DNA from: Hericium rajendrae
Lineage: Eukaryota; Basidiomycota; Agaricomycetes; Russulales; Hericiaceae
Direction: 5' to 3'
Assembly: GCA_033439255.1 (NCBI GenBank)
Contig: CM065882.1
Span: 1,674,001 to 1,738,000, forward strand
DNA length: 64,000 nt
Shown: positions 41,608-52,218 of the stretch, in pieces
Layout of the letters: the number at the start of each line of letters is the position of its first letter
How positions within the stretch are numbered: position 1 is the stretch's first letter
Translations under genes and position numbers: made by a program
The notes under the pieces: model-generated
What the model was told of the DNA's origin: nothing
Seen by the model: the letters and a program-made list of their open reading frames with translations, nothing else
Databases searched by the model: none

Positions 41608-42781
41608 TCACGTGCTCTGAGTGCTGGTAGCATGGACAAGCTTGTCGCATCGTTTGACCTTGAAACGATGACGCTTCAGCGCATCAACCCGAGTGAAGTT
41701 CCGCCCGCATCGGTCGCAGGGGTACTCTGGCTCGCGGTGGGCCAGACTTTGCAGATGCCGACGAAGGTCGCCGGCGCTCTTGCAGATCTGCGTGCAGCCT
41801 GGCTGGTTGCACGGGTAATTGCCATGCGCATCCGGTGGACCGATGGGAACACGTGAAGAAGATGAAGAAGAAGAAGAGTAGGTTGGGTCGGAGGGTGACT
41901 CAGATGACGAGGAAGGTACGGGAGTGAAAGCAAGCCCTGCGACTGGGGGTATAATGCCGCTCCCGGCGGGCGTCTTCCTCGCGTACGGCTTGGAAGTACT
42001 TTTGCGTTCCTTGCGTATGCGGCTTCGGGCGATGCGAGAGGATGGCTCGCTGTAGTCTGAATCTGAATCTGTGGCCCGTGACAGCGCCCGACTATATTGT
42101 CCGCGGCTATTTGAGGGTGGAGGTGCGGGAGATGAAGATGAAGATGGGTCGGACGACAAGTAATCCCGTCGCGCCCAGGCAGGGAGGGAAGGCACTTGGC
42201 GGGAAGAATGGTGGGAAGATACAGCTAGTGTGAGATTGGTGTCCTGGGGATGGAGCTGGACGACAGGTTGAGATATGCTCGGAAGAGGAAGCTCGCGCGA
42301 AGGGGGAGTGGAGGGGCCGTAGGATATTGAGGATACATCTGAGGATATGTCTGCGCTGTAATCATCCCAAGGTACATCATCCTCAGACGAAATCACATCC
42401 TCCATCAGGTCGCTGAAGCCAGGGATCGGCAGAGCGTTCGTCTTCCATGGCTCAACCCCGACTTGGTCTCTAAGGGATTGCTTGTAGTGTTCCACCCCGA
42501 GTCCTTGAGCCCATGCATACTCCGGAAGAGCCGCCTGCTCGGGCAAGCACGCTTCGGCCAAATGACAACCAGCTTTACTATCATGGGCTCGAGCAATTGC
42601 ATCGTAGAACTGAGCAGGACTAACGTGAGCTCATGACACCGACTTCGTTCAAAATGCTTACTGTGTGATCATCCCGTAGGAATAGCTCCGTATTGAATAG
42701 GTCAGAAATGCGTTCTTCAGGGGACGGCAATGTCGTATGATCAGTTAAGAAGTCTTGGTCGGCAAGGTTATACATAGGCAT
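41608..42781 (-). CDS. C2H2 zinc-finger protein, probable transcription factor
   Basis: Two exons (42781-42662 and 42609-41608, 52-nt intron) give 373 residues starting MPMYNLADQDFLTDHTTLPS. The N-terminal two thirds are acidic then Ser/Pro-rich and disordered, with DLMEDVISSEDDVPWDDYSA as a possible activation region. At the C-terminus are two adjacent zinc fingers: YPCNQPGCTQICKSAGDLRR followed by HLQSLAH, and YPCDRCGRNFTRVDALKRH. The pair ends within 20 residues of the stop. A fungal nuclear DNA-binding regulator is the natural reading; the target is unknown. It is adjacent to, and divergent from, AA14 copy 2. Confidence 0.85.
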
Positions 42782-43942
42782 CGATGATCGTCGAAGTTGA
42801 ACGACGAGCTGCGGGGAATGTGGAAGAACGGACGTAGGCTGTGAGGAGTGCGAGGGGGAAATCGAGGGCTAGAGTGTAGTGGAGAGCCTGGCTGATAAAG
42901 GATTCGACTGGCGAACACAAAGGCATGGAAAAGCTCAATGAGGCGTTGTTGCGCTTTGGCCAAAGGAGAAACGCACAAAGGACAAAGGAATAAACACTGC
43001 GAAACTCGAGGTCGGCGATCCGGCGGCAGCGTCAAAGGCAACATGAGAGTTCAATATGAATGGCTGCAGGACAAAAAGGAAGATAGGCCTACACCGGACA
43101 CTGCACGCACTCGGAGGTAGCAGCTAACTTCAACAACTTTCCACTGGGCACATCCAGAGCGTTCAGCCTTACGACGGGTAGGAGGCGAACGGCCGCATCG
43201 TCCACGGCTCATGAGCGAATAATTATAAGGTCACCTCAGTTGCTGCGATTATGTTCAAGAACATCGAAATCTCAGATGAGTAGGAATGAACACGCGCGCC
43301 CACATGGTGGCGCTCTTCACTGGCGGTCAACATGAGGAGATACCTGACACGAAATAAGGGTGGCAAACGCACCTTGCAGTCATAACAGCTTTCTGGTAGG
43401 TCAAGCCTCAACTTCAAGGCGACTCGTCATTTTTTAATGTGCAGACTTCCCGACCGCAGCTTGGTGCACAACTCGGGTAACTTTGGCTAGCTCATAAACG
43501 CAAATATAACCCATGCAATAACTGTAACTTAGTACCGGTCATAATTCGAAGGACGTCCACACGTGTGACATAGCTGGGATAGGTGCCAGTACTGTGCTTG
43601 AAGATGAATTGGCTCGAGAGCCGATCCAGTCACAGTGCCAACCAGACGGCCGTGGGAACATTCGGCATATCCCGCACACCCGAGGACAATACGTTGCTAT
43701 TGTTTTCGGCGGTCAATGAAGGTCAATTGTGCAGACAACAATACTCAACGATCCCGATATCGATATAAAATGAGATCTCCTTTCACCAACTTCTCTATCG
43801 GTTGCACTGGACTGCAAATTCCAAATTCTTCTCCTCACAACTTCGGGCATTCCTGACGTGGTCGTGGTTTCAAGTTTCCTGACTCGTTGGCTCTGGCAGC
43901 ATACTATAAATTTCTTACCTTTTCTAAAGACCTTTCTGCGCT
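42782..43942. promoter_or_regulatory. Divergent intergenic region (C2H2 gene / AA14 copy 2)
   Basis: Upstream of both genes. A TATAAA at 43905-43910 lies 33 bp before the AA14 copy 2 start codon. CT-rich sequence precedes the start. No other element was recognised, and the frames here are not convincing. Confidence 0.4.
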
Positions 43943-45821
43943 ATGGTTCCCATTGTCCTTGCAACCTTCCTTGGCTTTTTCTGTCCTTTGGTATCGGGCC
44001 ATGCTGGTGAGTCTGCTAGAGTTGTCGATCGATGCGTCCTACGCTCACGTGTTCAATGCTCAGCTATGTTCACACCAGCTATGTGGGGCTTCAACGTCAC
44101 GGATAAAACATTCCCTTACGACAACCGTCCTGTTTCGCCGCTCATGAGCATGCCTTTTGACCAGTGGTGGTTCCATGGTCATCTCGATTACCCTCCTAAT
44201 GAGGGAGATACCTTCGATCTTCCTGCAGGTCAAAACGTCACCTCTGAAATCGGCTGCAATAAGGGCGCCACATCCTTCTTTGCGTCATCCGAGGGCGGGG
44301 ACATTCAAAGCGGGAACGACGTTTGCCCTGGTAGCCCTATGGCGGAATACCACACGGCGGGTTTTGACGATTTGAGGGGCTGCGCCCTGGCAATTGCGTA
44401 CAAAGCGAACGTATCGGAGGTTCAGCCAGAAGACTTCACCATTTTCAGCGTCAATCATACATGCGTTTGGACTAGACATACGGATTTTGCTGTGCCAACC
44501 CGTATGCCGCCATGCCCAGAAGGCGGTTGTATTTGCTCATGGTTCTGGATCCATTCGGTAAGTCATGCCCCCAGGATGGAACTGTTTCGAGCGGCGGCTG
44601 ATCTCGCCGTGTTTTCAGGAGGACAGTGGCGGCGAGCAAAGTGTGTATTTTCTGACCCATATCTGATTCGGGGTTTTCATTGCGTAAACGCCCACAGATT
44701 ACATGAATGGTTTCCGCTGCAACGTCATAAATTCCACCTCCAATGTGGCTCTTGCCCAACCACAAGTACCACGGAGATGTGGCGCCGACCGTCAAGCTGG
44801 CAGGCCATCACCAACGCCCGCCAATTGTACCTACGGCGCGAAACAGCCCTTCTACTGGTTCCAAACAGAACGTAACAACGTTAGTACGGTTCATTTTCGA
44901 ATAGTGGAGTTGATGATGACGGTAGACACGTGTCGCAGATGTTCGAAGGCACTTACTCGCCTCCACAGTATTCAAGTATGTATAATTTCCTCGATGGCGC
45001 ACAGGACGACATATTCCAAGACTCCTATGAGTTTCCATTACCGTCGCCAAGTCCCAATCAAACCGTTCTCCCGAGGCGATTGGACGGTCTCCCTGTGCGG
45101 ATTCCCGATGCCGATTTGCTTCCGAGCAACAATGTTACAGGCAGCGTTGGTTCGTCTTCCCAGACGGCTTCGGTCGCTTCGACGTCAAGTACAGTGACCT
45201 CGCCCTCCACATCGTCTGCCATTACGTCGTCTATCATTACTTCGGCAGGACTTTCTTCGGCTCCAGATCGAACTGGGAGCCCCACTACCGTTATCTCGAC
45301 GCTTTTCGTCACAGTCACCGCAACCATATCTCCAACCGAGTCGTCTTTCACATCAGCCGCACCACCAACTACTACAGCAAGCACCAGCCTGTCGAGTGTC
45401 CGTGCCCTGGAGTCGACCATCTACCTCAATCCCGCCGCTTCGGCTGCTGCAGCCATACGCCAAGGTGTTGCTAATGGCAGTGGCACTCCTTCAAACACTA
45501 CGACGTTCAGTGGCGCGTTCGCGGTAGACGCAGACGTCTCCGACATAAGCGAAACCGCAAACGCAACCCCAGGCAATTCGAGTGTGCGAGACAACACGAA
45601 TTCGAGCATCTGGTGCGTATTGTGTTGATTGCACTTTGGACAGCAGCTCATTACCCTCCTTCTTCAGTAAGCGTGGATCGATTGTTCCGTTCAGTACCCC
45701 CGCCTCTTCATCAGGCGGTTCAAGAAGACGCTCTCTTGCCAACCGGCTCGGCATGGGTGTATATGAGCGTAAGCACAGGATGCACCGGAGAGGTCTTGAA
45801 GGGCTTTGGCGAATATGGTAG
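43943..45821 (+). CDS. AA14-type lytic polysaccharide monooxygenase, copy 2, long C-terminal tail
   Basis: Six exons (43943-44006, 44064-44557, 44619-44640, 44698-44879, 44939-45612, 45668-45821) give 529 residues. A signal peptide ends CPLVSG, exposing His1 of [14 protein letters not shown]. Counting from it, His99 ([14 protein letters not shown]) and Tyr176 (NYMNGFRC) fall exactly on the AA14 copper-brace positions. The catalytic region ends at about [15 protein letters not shown] and [11 protein letters not shown] ~200-residue Ser/Thr-rich linker follows, then a basic tail ([36 protein letters not shown]). It is secreted; xylan-coated cellulose is the substrate known for the family. Copy 1 at 35116 is a paralog with fewer residues after the domain and more introns. 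Confidence 0.93.
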
Positions 45822-46370
45822 TGTACTATTACTATCTAACAGCATGTTCATCTTCTGTGAAGGGAATACTTTATTTTATATCTGTGTAATAGGTCACGAT
45901 CGACATCTTGTAGATTACCTGTGCCTTATAGATGAACGGTGGTATGGTAAATAATGTCTATACTTAAGCCAGCGATAAGAGACTAAATACTTCTGACTGA
46001 TGTACAATAAAGCTTTGACGGTAGCATTGAACTTCTAAAACACTTAATCATTCAAACTTACATTTTGGAAGATCAAAAGGATTGCCTTTGCAATGAAGAA
46101 GGATCCTAACATGACTTATTAAGATCTTGTCAACCAATAGTGGGCAGACATAAAGTGTTTTTAGGCAAACCATACATCTCATTCTCATATTCTCATATAT
46201 ATATAAAGAAAGATAACTAACAAGCATAGCATACTAAAAACAAGATAACCTGCTGCAGTCTGGTTTTAGATAAATAGCATATAAAAAATGTTAGATAACA
46301 GAGGGCAAGATAGAGAGGGAGAGAATTACAAAAAGAAGGAAAAATAGAACAACTATTAAACAATCAAGAT
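45822..46370. other. AT-rich intergenic, convergent 3' ends
   Basis: Sharply AT-richer than the AA14 gene to its left and continuous in composition with the 3' part of the DUF6535 gene. No feature was recognised. Confidence 0.55.
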
Positions 46371-48648
46371 TCAATTCACATAAGTAATATCTGTATTTTC
46401 AAGTTTATGAAGCCCAGAAATTGACAAGTGTGAAACATGTCTCATTGAGTTACTATCTTTATGAACTAGCTTCTGCAACTGATTAGCTAGAGATTCTGTC
46501 TGAATAACATCTTGAATAAAGGGCAAAATGATACTAATGATTTTTGTAGAAACAAAATTTTCAGTTTGGTTTGGTACAACATTCCATGCATTCCACATAA
46601 TTGCATTGTTTTGTGATATATTTCCCTCAGATAAAGAGACTTCAAAAAACTTTAAAAGATCATTTTCTGAATTGAAAAGAATTGACTCTTTCCAATGTAT
46701 TGGCTTTGATATAACAGTAAGAGTATCATAAATCAGAGAATTATTCTCTTGACTGAGAGAAAGCTCCTGCATCATGAGTGAGACAGAATGCATATAAAAG
46801 ACACAAAGACATTCTTTAAGCAATGCAGTATGATTTTTTATGTCTTGTAAGAAACTCTCTGTTTTATTATAAGTGACAGGAGATATGTCCATATGTGCCA
46901 CAGTCTCCAGCTGACTTCCTAGTTCAAATCCTGCTAGTGTTTTAGATAATTTAGCCAATTTTTGACCATATGAAGTCTTTGCATCTTTAACCATGTCTTT
47001 GAATAGATCATTCATTGGATTTTGTATATAAACACCATTGGTCATGCTTTGAAGTGTTATCTGAGACTTATGGACAGAATTGAGACTTTGAGACATTTGA
47101 GACATTCTTTTCTGCTGTACTAAAATTTCAGATAGCTGTTTGTCAATTGCATCTAAGAATATTTTATAATTGCAAATAGCTCTCCAGGTCATAATGATAG
47201 AGCTATGATAAGCCAATTGACCAACAATGTTATCTTTATAGCTCTTCAGAATCAAGACATCTCTAACAATAGGATGGAAGAATTGAATTGCATATATAGT
47301 CCAAAATTCAGATGAAGGAAGTTGTGAAATGTCATGAACCTGACAAAGCAGATTGATGACATTTAGACAGGCTGCAGCTCTCTTTTCTGCCTTTTCCTTT
47401 TGAACCTCAAGCATAGAGCCACTACAGCATGTTCTTAGCAGATTAGCTACATGCTTACCCATAAGATCAGGACCAAAGAGCAATTCCTGAATCATATAGC
47501 TGCCCTCTTGCAGAGGTTCAGATTGTATAAATCCAGGTATTGCCTCCATAAAGATCTCCAGATCATTATTGGTCATGATAGAATTCATAGTCCACCTCAA
47601 TGCTTTCAGATCATGTCTTTTATCTCCATAGAGTGCATCATCATCATCAGAATGTGGATTTGTGGCTAATGTCATAGATTTCCTATGCCCTGTCATATCT
47701 GACTTTTTATAATCATGGTTCATGGGCAAGGATTGAGGAAAATGAAAGGCACCCCAGAACACAGATGAAAGTGGTGTGCGATAAGGGCAAGCATCATAGA
47801 TCACAGGTGATGCTGTTAGCCCCCATAGACCAGACCTAAAAGCACTATGAAGCCCAGCACAATTGCTGCCAGAGCGGTGTTCACCGTGAAGAGGAAGACG
47901 ACAAGACCAGCAAAGAACAAGAAGAGAGCAACATGGAGCATCACTGGTATAGCCTGGACCATTGCTGTGACACCGAACCTCTCGACACCTTCGAGCAAAT
48001 ATGTCCGCATTCTAGCCTTCTCATGGGGTATGAACCGTTCCTCCGTGCCTTGGATGTATGTACGCGACCATTGTTGGACCAATGTCGCTCCTAGCGCGCA
48101 CGATAGACTGAAGACCAGACTCAAGAACCACAGGACGTTGATCGCAATCATAGTACCGTTTCCCTTCGGATCCTGAGAGACTAAATTCGGGTTCACAGCG
48201 GGAACATGAGTAGACGCATTGGCTAGTTGTGCCGAGATGGTGACTAGAGCCTGGACGGTTGCAGCATTGAAGTCCTCCTGCAGAAACTTATAGCTGTCGA
48301 CAACAAAAGCAGATACAACAGCCGAGAACAGGCCAGACTATGGGCAATTCAATGGTAAATCTTCAGAGCTAGGATAGGCCGCACGTCTGTGTACTCACGA
48401 AGATGAGGATCCCATCCATGTCACCTTTCCAGCTTTCAACAAGTGCTTTGTCATACTTTTCCGCATGCGAGAGGTATATAGACCAAATCTTGGCAGAGTT
48501 TCCAGTCTGATTACCAGGCCGACCATGACCTTTGATTAAGCACATCGAAGAGATCAGGATTAACATTGTGACGGAACAGCGAGATATACTTACCTGACCT
48601 ATCGGAATGCTGAGAAGCTCGTCGCCCTGATGGTTTATGTGAAGACAT
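46371..48648 (-). pseudogene. DUF6535 membrane protein with one-base frameshift
   Basis: Exon 1 48648-48594 (MSSHKPSGRRASQHSDRSG), exon 2 48529-48399 (IWSIYLSHAEKYDKALVESW), exon 3 48337 onward (SGLFSAVVSAFVVDSYKFLQ). Four hydrophobic segments follow, as in DUF6535, including FLSLVFSLSCALGATLVQQW. At 47820-47824 a run of five C (G on the coding strand) throws the frame to a TAA at 47816. Adding one base would join LVYGG to LTASPVIYDACPYRTPLSS and open about 480 further codons to the stop at 46371, about 717 residues in all. The rest is soluble and helical, with LRWTMNSI and FMEAIPGF typical of the family. Function unknown. The 3' two thirds are much more AT-rich than the 5' exons. Either a recent pseudogene or a homopolymer sequencing error. 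Confidence 0.8.
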
Positions 48649-50416
48649 CGTGCTCGAGTGCTGACGAAAAGGGTGGCGACGATCTGAAGATGGATTCCGA
48701 CTGACGATTGCGGGTGTAATCGCGACAGGATGATGAAATTGCCAATGTGGGTGCGCCTCCACGAGAGAGATAGGTTTAGAGATATGATACGGTCAGAAGC
48801 AGGCTGGGGGCGGGGAAGAGCATGCGAGAAGCGAGCGAGTCCTAGCATGGCAACAGATCCAGCGTTGTACATGCACGTGCAACTGTCAGGCCCTGACAAC
48901 GAACGTGCGTGCACAGAGAGGCACAGACCAGGAACTCAAGTTTTCGGAGCATTCCAATCAGGCTGATATAACTCCTCGGTCTGCAGGTCCCGGGAACCCG
49001 GTGAGCTGGAGCGAAAGGAGCATTCAAAGGAGGACCCAAATCAAAGCGATATCGCACGCGGGGAAAGATCATCACCGTCAACGTCGAGACAGATCGTGTC
49101 GCGGGATGGCCATCCAACACCGACAAAAATCTCCAGATACCCACTGAGAAACGGTAAAGTGGCGTTCTGTGTGCAAAGTAAGAGTCAGACCAATCTTATT
49201 TCCAGTAAATCATGAGAAATACACGCTTGGTTTGCAGGAACAGATAAATAACTTTTGGAACGAGTCGACGAATCGCCTGCGGCTTAGAACACAAGGTAGA
49301 AAGAGCCACGATCTTCAAGATGACTCGGCAATGCCAAAGCATAGCCATGGAGCTTGGAGAGTCGCATATGCAATGCTCCACATTCCTTGAGGATCGTATG
49401 TCCCAGCGAGAAAAGTATCTCGGACATATCTGTCCGCCCATCATCGAATGACCGGGAGGTCTGAGATTGTCAGAATGAAGAGCAGGTATAAGAAGGGAGC
49501 AACTTGCCTCAACTTGCACGTCGCATTGATCAGAAACCAGTTCCCCAATGCACAATATCAGTCCTGTCCTGGGATCAATACGTCAACAACACCATAAGGA
49601 GACGATCGTGCAGTACATACATTTAATGCTCCTCCCAGAGACTTAAGCATCCTTCGTGCAGCAAAAATAATATAAGTATAAGGCAGTATACATAAGGCCC
49701 GCGACGACCTCGTGTGGCTTCAAGTTTTCACTGCAGATTGTCTTTATGTCCCTAGTGACGTGTTTCAAGTGAAGTCATGCAGAGCAGGGGTGTGGTATCC
49801 ACATGCAGGTTGCTGAACCTCATTGGCTGTCAGTGAGCTGACTGAAAAATCTGGCGGGATATGGAGGGACGCACGAGAGATGAGAAGTCGAGCCAAACCA
49901 GAAAGGCAAAGCAATCAGAATGATTCAGCCTTTCGTTCCGCGTAGGCGCAAGAACAAAATGCAAGTCGTCTTGAGATCGATTGTTGAATGTATGATAATT
50001 AATAAGACTAGAGAAGTCTTTTCTGTGTTGAGCACGATTCTGAGCGGCAAGAGAAATCGATCAGTCGCTCAACTCAGCGCTCAGCACTCACATGTAAATG
50101 AGCAGTGGCGAAAGACTCGATTGCCAGACCAGTCTCATGATGGTCATAACCCTGTCCTCAGCAGTCATTACATAGGATGGCCTCACTGCACCTCGTCGAC
50201 GTGGCAAAGATAGCCGTGAGTCAAATCGAAGGTGCGTGCCTCAAGCGTGGAATTCTGCTCACGATTGCGGCTTCAATCTAAACGAGCCGTGAGGACATTG
50301 TCAGCGCCCGAACGGCAAAGAACTTGTTCGCAATAGAATGGTAGCAATGAAATAAGTCAAAGGAGACAGAGGGCGGCCTGTTCCTATCGAGAATTGAAAT
50401 GTTGAAGACTGTTGGT
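48649..50416. other. 1.8-kb region without a recognised gene
   Basis: Upstream of the DUF6535 gene. Short frames on both strands (48842-49144 minus, 49196-49555 minus, 49920-50213 plus) show no conserved features. No repeats were found beyond the TIR element that follows. Confidence 0.45.
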
Positions 50417-50419
50417 ACT

Positions 50420-51787
50420 CACTGCGGAACCCTCAGAAAATTTTGGGTCGTAAAAGTGTATGAAAAGGAGTGCTTTTCATACCCTTTCCAGACCCATGCG
50501 AAGTCATGTCTTCGAGTCTGAAAAGGGCTTAAATTTTTCACTTATTTCACCTTTGTAATGCGTAAAAGATATCCTTTTTCGAATGCCTTTTTCTATGCAA
50601 GGATGAGAGATGTCACGACCTTCGCAGATGTTAAAAAGGACAGGTATTTGACCATGGTCGAATAGTAAAAGTAGACAGGTTATATACAGCTGCTCCCGCT
50701 CGTTGCGCGCCCGCGCCCGCTGCCGGTACCTTCCCCGACGCCATAGAATTACCTTCTGCCATCCCTCGAGCCCCAAGTGCGGCAGATATGCGATGCTTGA
50801 GCGGGACTTCGCGTGGCCTTAGAGACAGCAGGGACATGAGAATTAGAAGCCGCACATAAAGCGAGATTCCTGCCATTGATTTGAATCAGCGTGACATGCG
50901 GGTGAGAGGAAGAGAGCGCTCACTTACCGGTCTCTATACCTGTTTGTCAAGATCAGCTTACGAGTGACAGTAGCCTATCTTCTCGACTTACCATGGCAGC
51001 ATTGCTTTCTGTGGACCCACATAAGTGGTACTTACGGCGTGATCTCCAGACAGTAGCTGGCACCCGATGTTCTCGCCAAATATACCACATAAATCGGACC
51101 ACTTACTTTGTTTGTATGGACTGACAAACTCGGCACTCAGTGATACGATCGTAGAGAAGACTCACAAGCTTTTTTGACTTGAGAGAATCATCGCAGCAGG
51201 TGCTATGTAAAGCGTACAAGGAAAAAACTCTCAGTACCCGGAGGTGCTTATACGCATGCACGACACATCTGCGTACGTCACGTTAGGCGAGTCTCAAGGA
51301 GCGTACCGGTGATTTGATAAGCTGTATAGAATCGGCCGCGATGAGAGGCAGTTCAAGTGCATTGTGGAGAAGAGATGATGCAAGAGGGCGGGAGGTGCGT
51401 GTGGTGGTTCAGAGGGAAGGGGCGAAAGCGGCAAACGCTGAGGCATCAAGATGTGACTTAGCGGAAAACTCGTGCGATGGGCGTCGAGGCCCGTGCGCCA
51501 AACTCCCGCAGAACCATATTTTGAAGTCGGAAAAGTTGTATAAATTGGCTTTTGCGAGCGAAAAAGTGGTCAAGTTCGTTGGTATTTCTCGAGCTCTCGA
51601 AGGGTCGGAGAAGTCCGACTATTTCGACCCGAAAAGGTCGTCAACAAGACACTACGTCGATATTATTTCTTTCGATCTTCTTCGATCTCCAAAGGGTCAA
51701 GAAAAGGCGGTCCCAAAGCATAAAAGGTGAAAGAATTCATTTCTTTCGGCCCTTTTCCCCTCAAAGTAATTTGAGGGTTCCGCAGTG
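50420..51787. mobile_element. 1,368-bp TIR element with CACTG ends (CACTA-like)
   Basis: The terminal inverted repeats begin CACTGCGGAACCCTCA and are identical for 16 bp. ACT flanks both ends (50417-50419 and 51788-51790), a 3-bp target duplication. CACTR termini plus a 3-bp duplication fit the CACTA/EnSpm group; PIF/Harbinger is the alternative. No transposase is present. The minus strand between about 51,200 and 50,700 carries several strong GTAAGT donors and CAG acceptors, suggesting a captured, intron-rich host fragment. Confidence 0.75.
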
Positions 51788-51790
51788 ACT

Positions 51791-52218
51791 GTAAGGCGCT
51801 CATATCCAGCAGATTCAGCAGATTTGTCGGATCAAACTGTGATCTGAGATCTGCCCCCCGGCAGCTTGCCGGCCTGCAAGGCAGTGCAAGGCCCGCAAAA
51901 GTAACAAACGTTCATCTCAGCATGTTCGAGCACGTTCACTCACAACGAGCCTTACTTAGACCTTCCTTAACCTGAACAAGACTTGAACCTGTTTATGGTG
52001 CGGATGCCGACGGATCCGAGCGCTGCGACCTAAGGTGGAATATTCCACTGGAATGCCTCCGTGTCTATGTATAGTGTCCATCCGGAGCTATGAAGTCATA
52101 GCTTCCCACTCGCCCCAACCGGCGTCGCCACGGTCTAACGTGAGAGGCTGTCGTTCCACCGTCCTACTTCCCATCTTTTCCCAAACCTCCTCCTTCTACT
52201 CTAATCTCCAAGTTCACC
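51791..52218. promoter_or_regulatory. Upstream region of the transketolase-like gene
   Basis: Includes CT-rich sequence at 52,170-52,215 directly before the start codon, a common fungal core-promoter feature. No specific site was identified. Confidence 0.35.
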
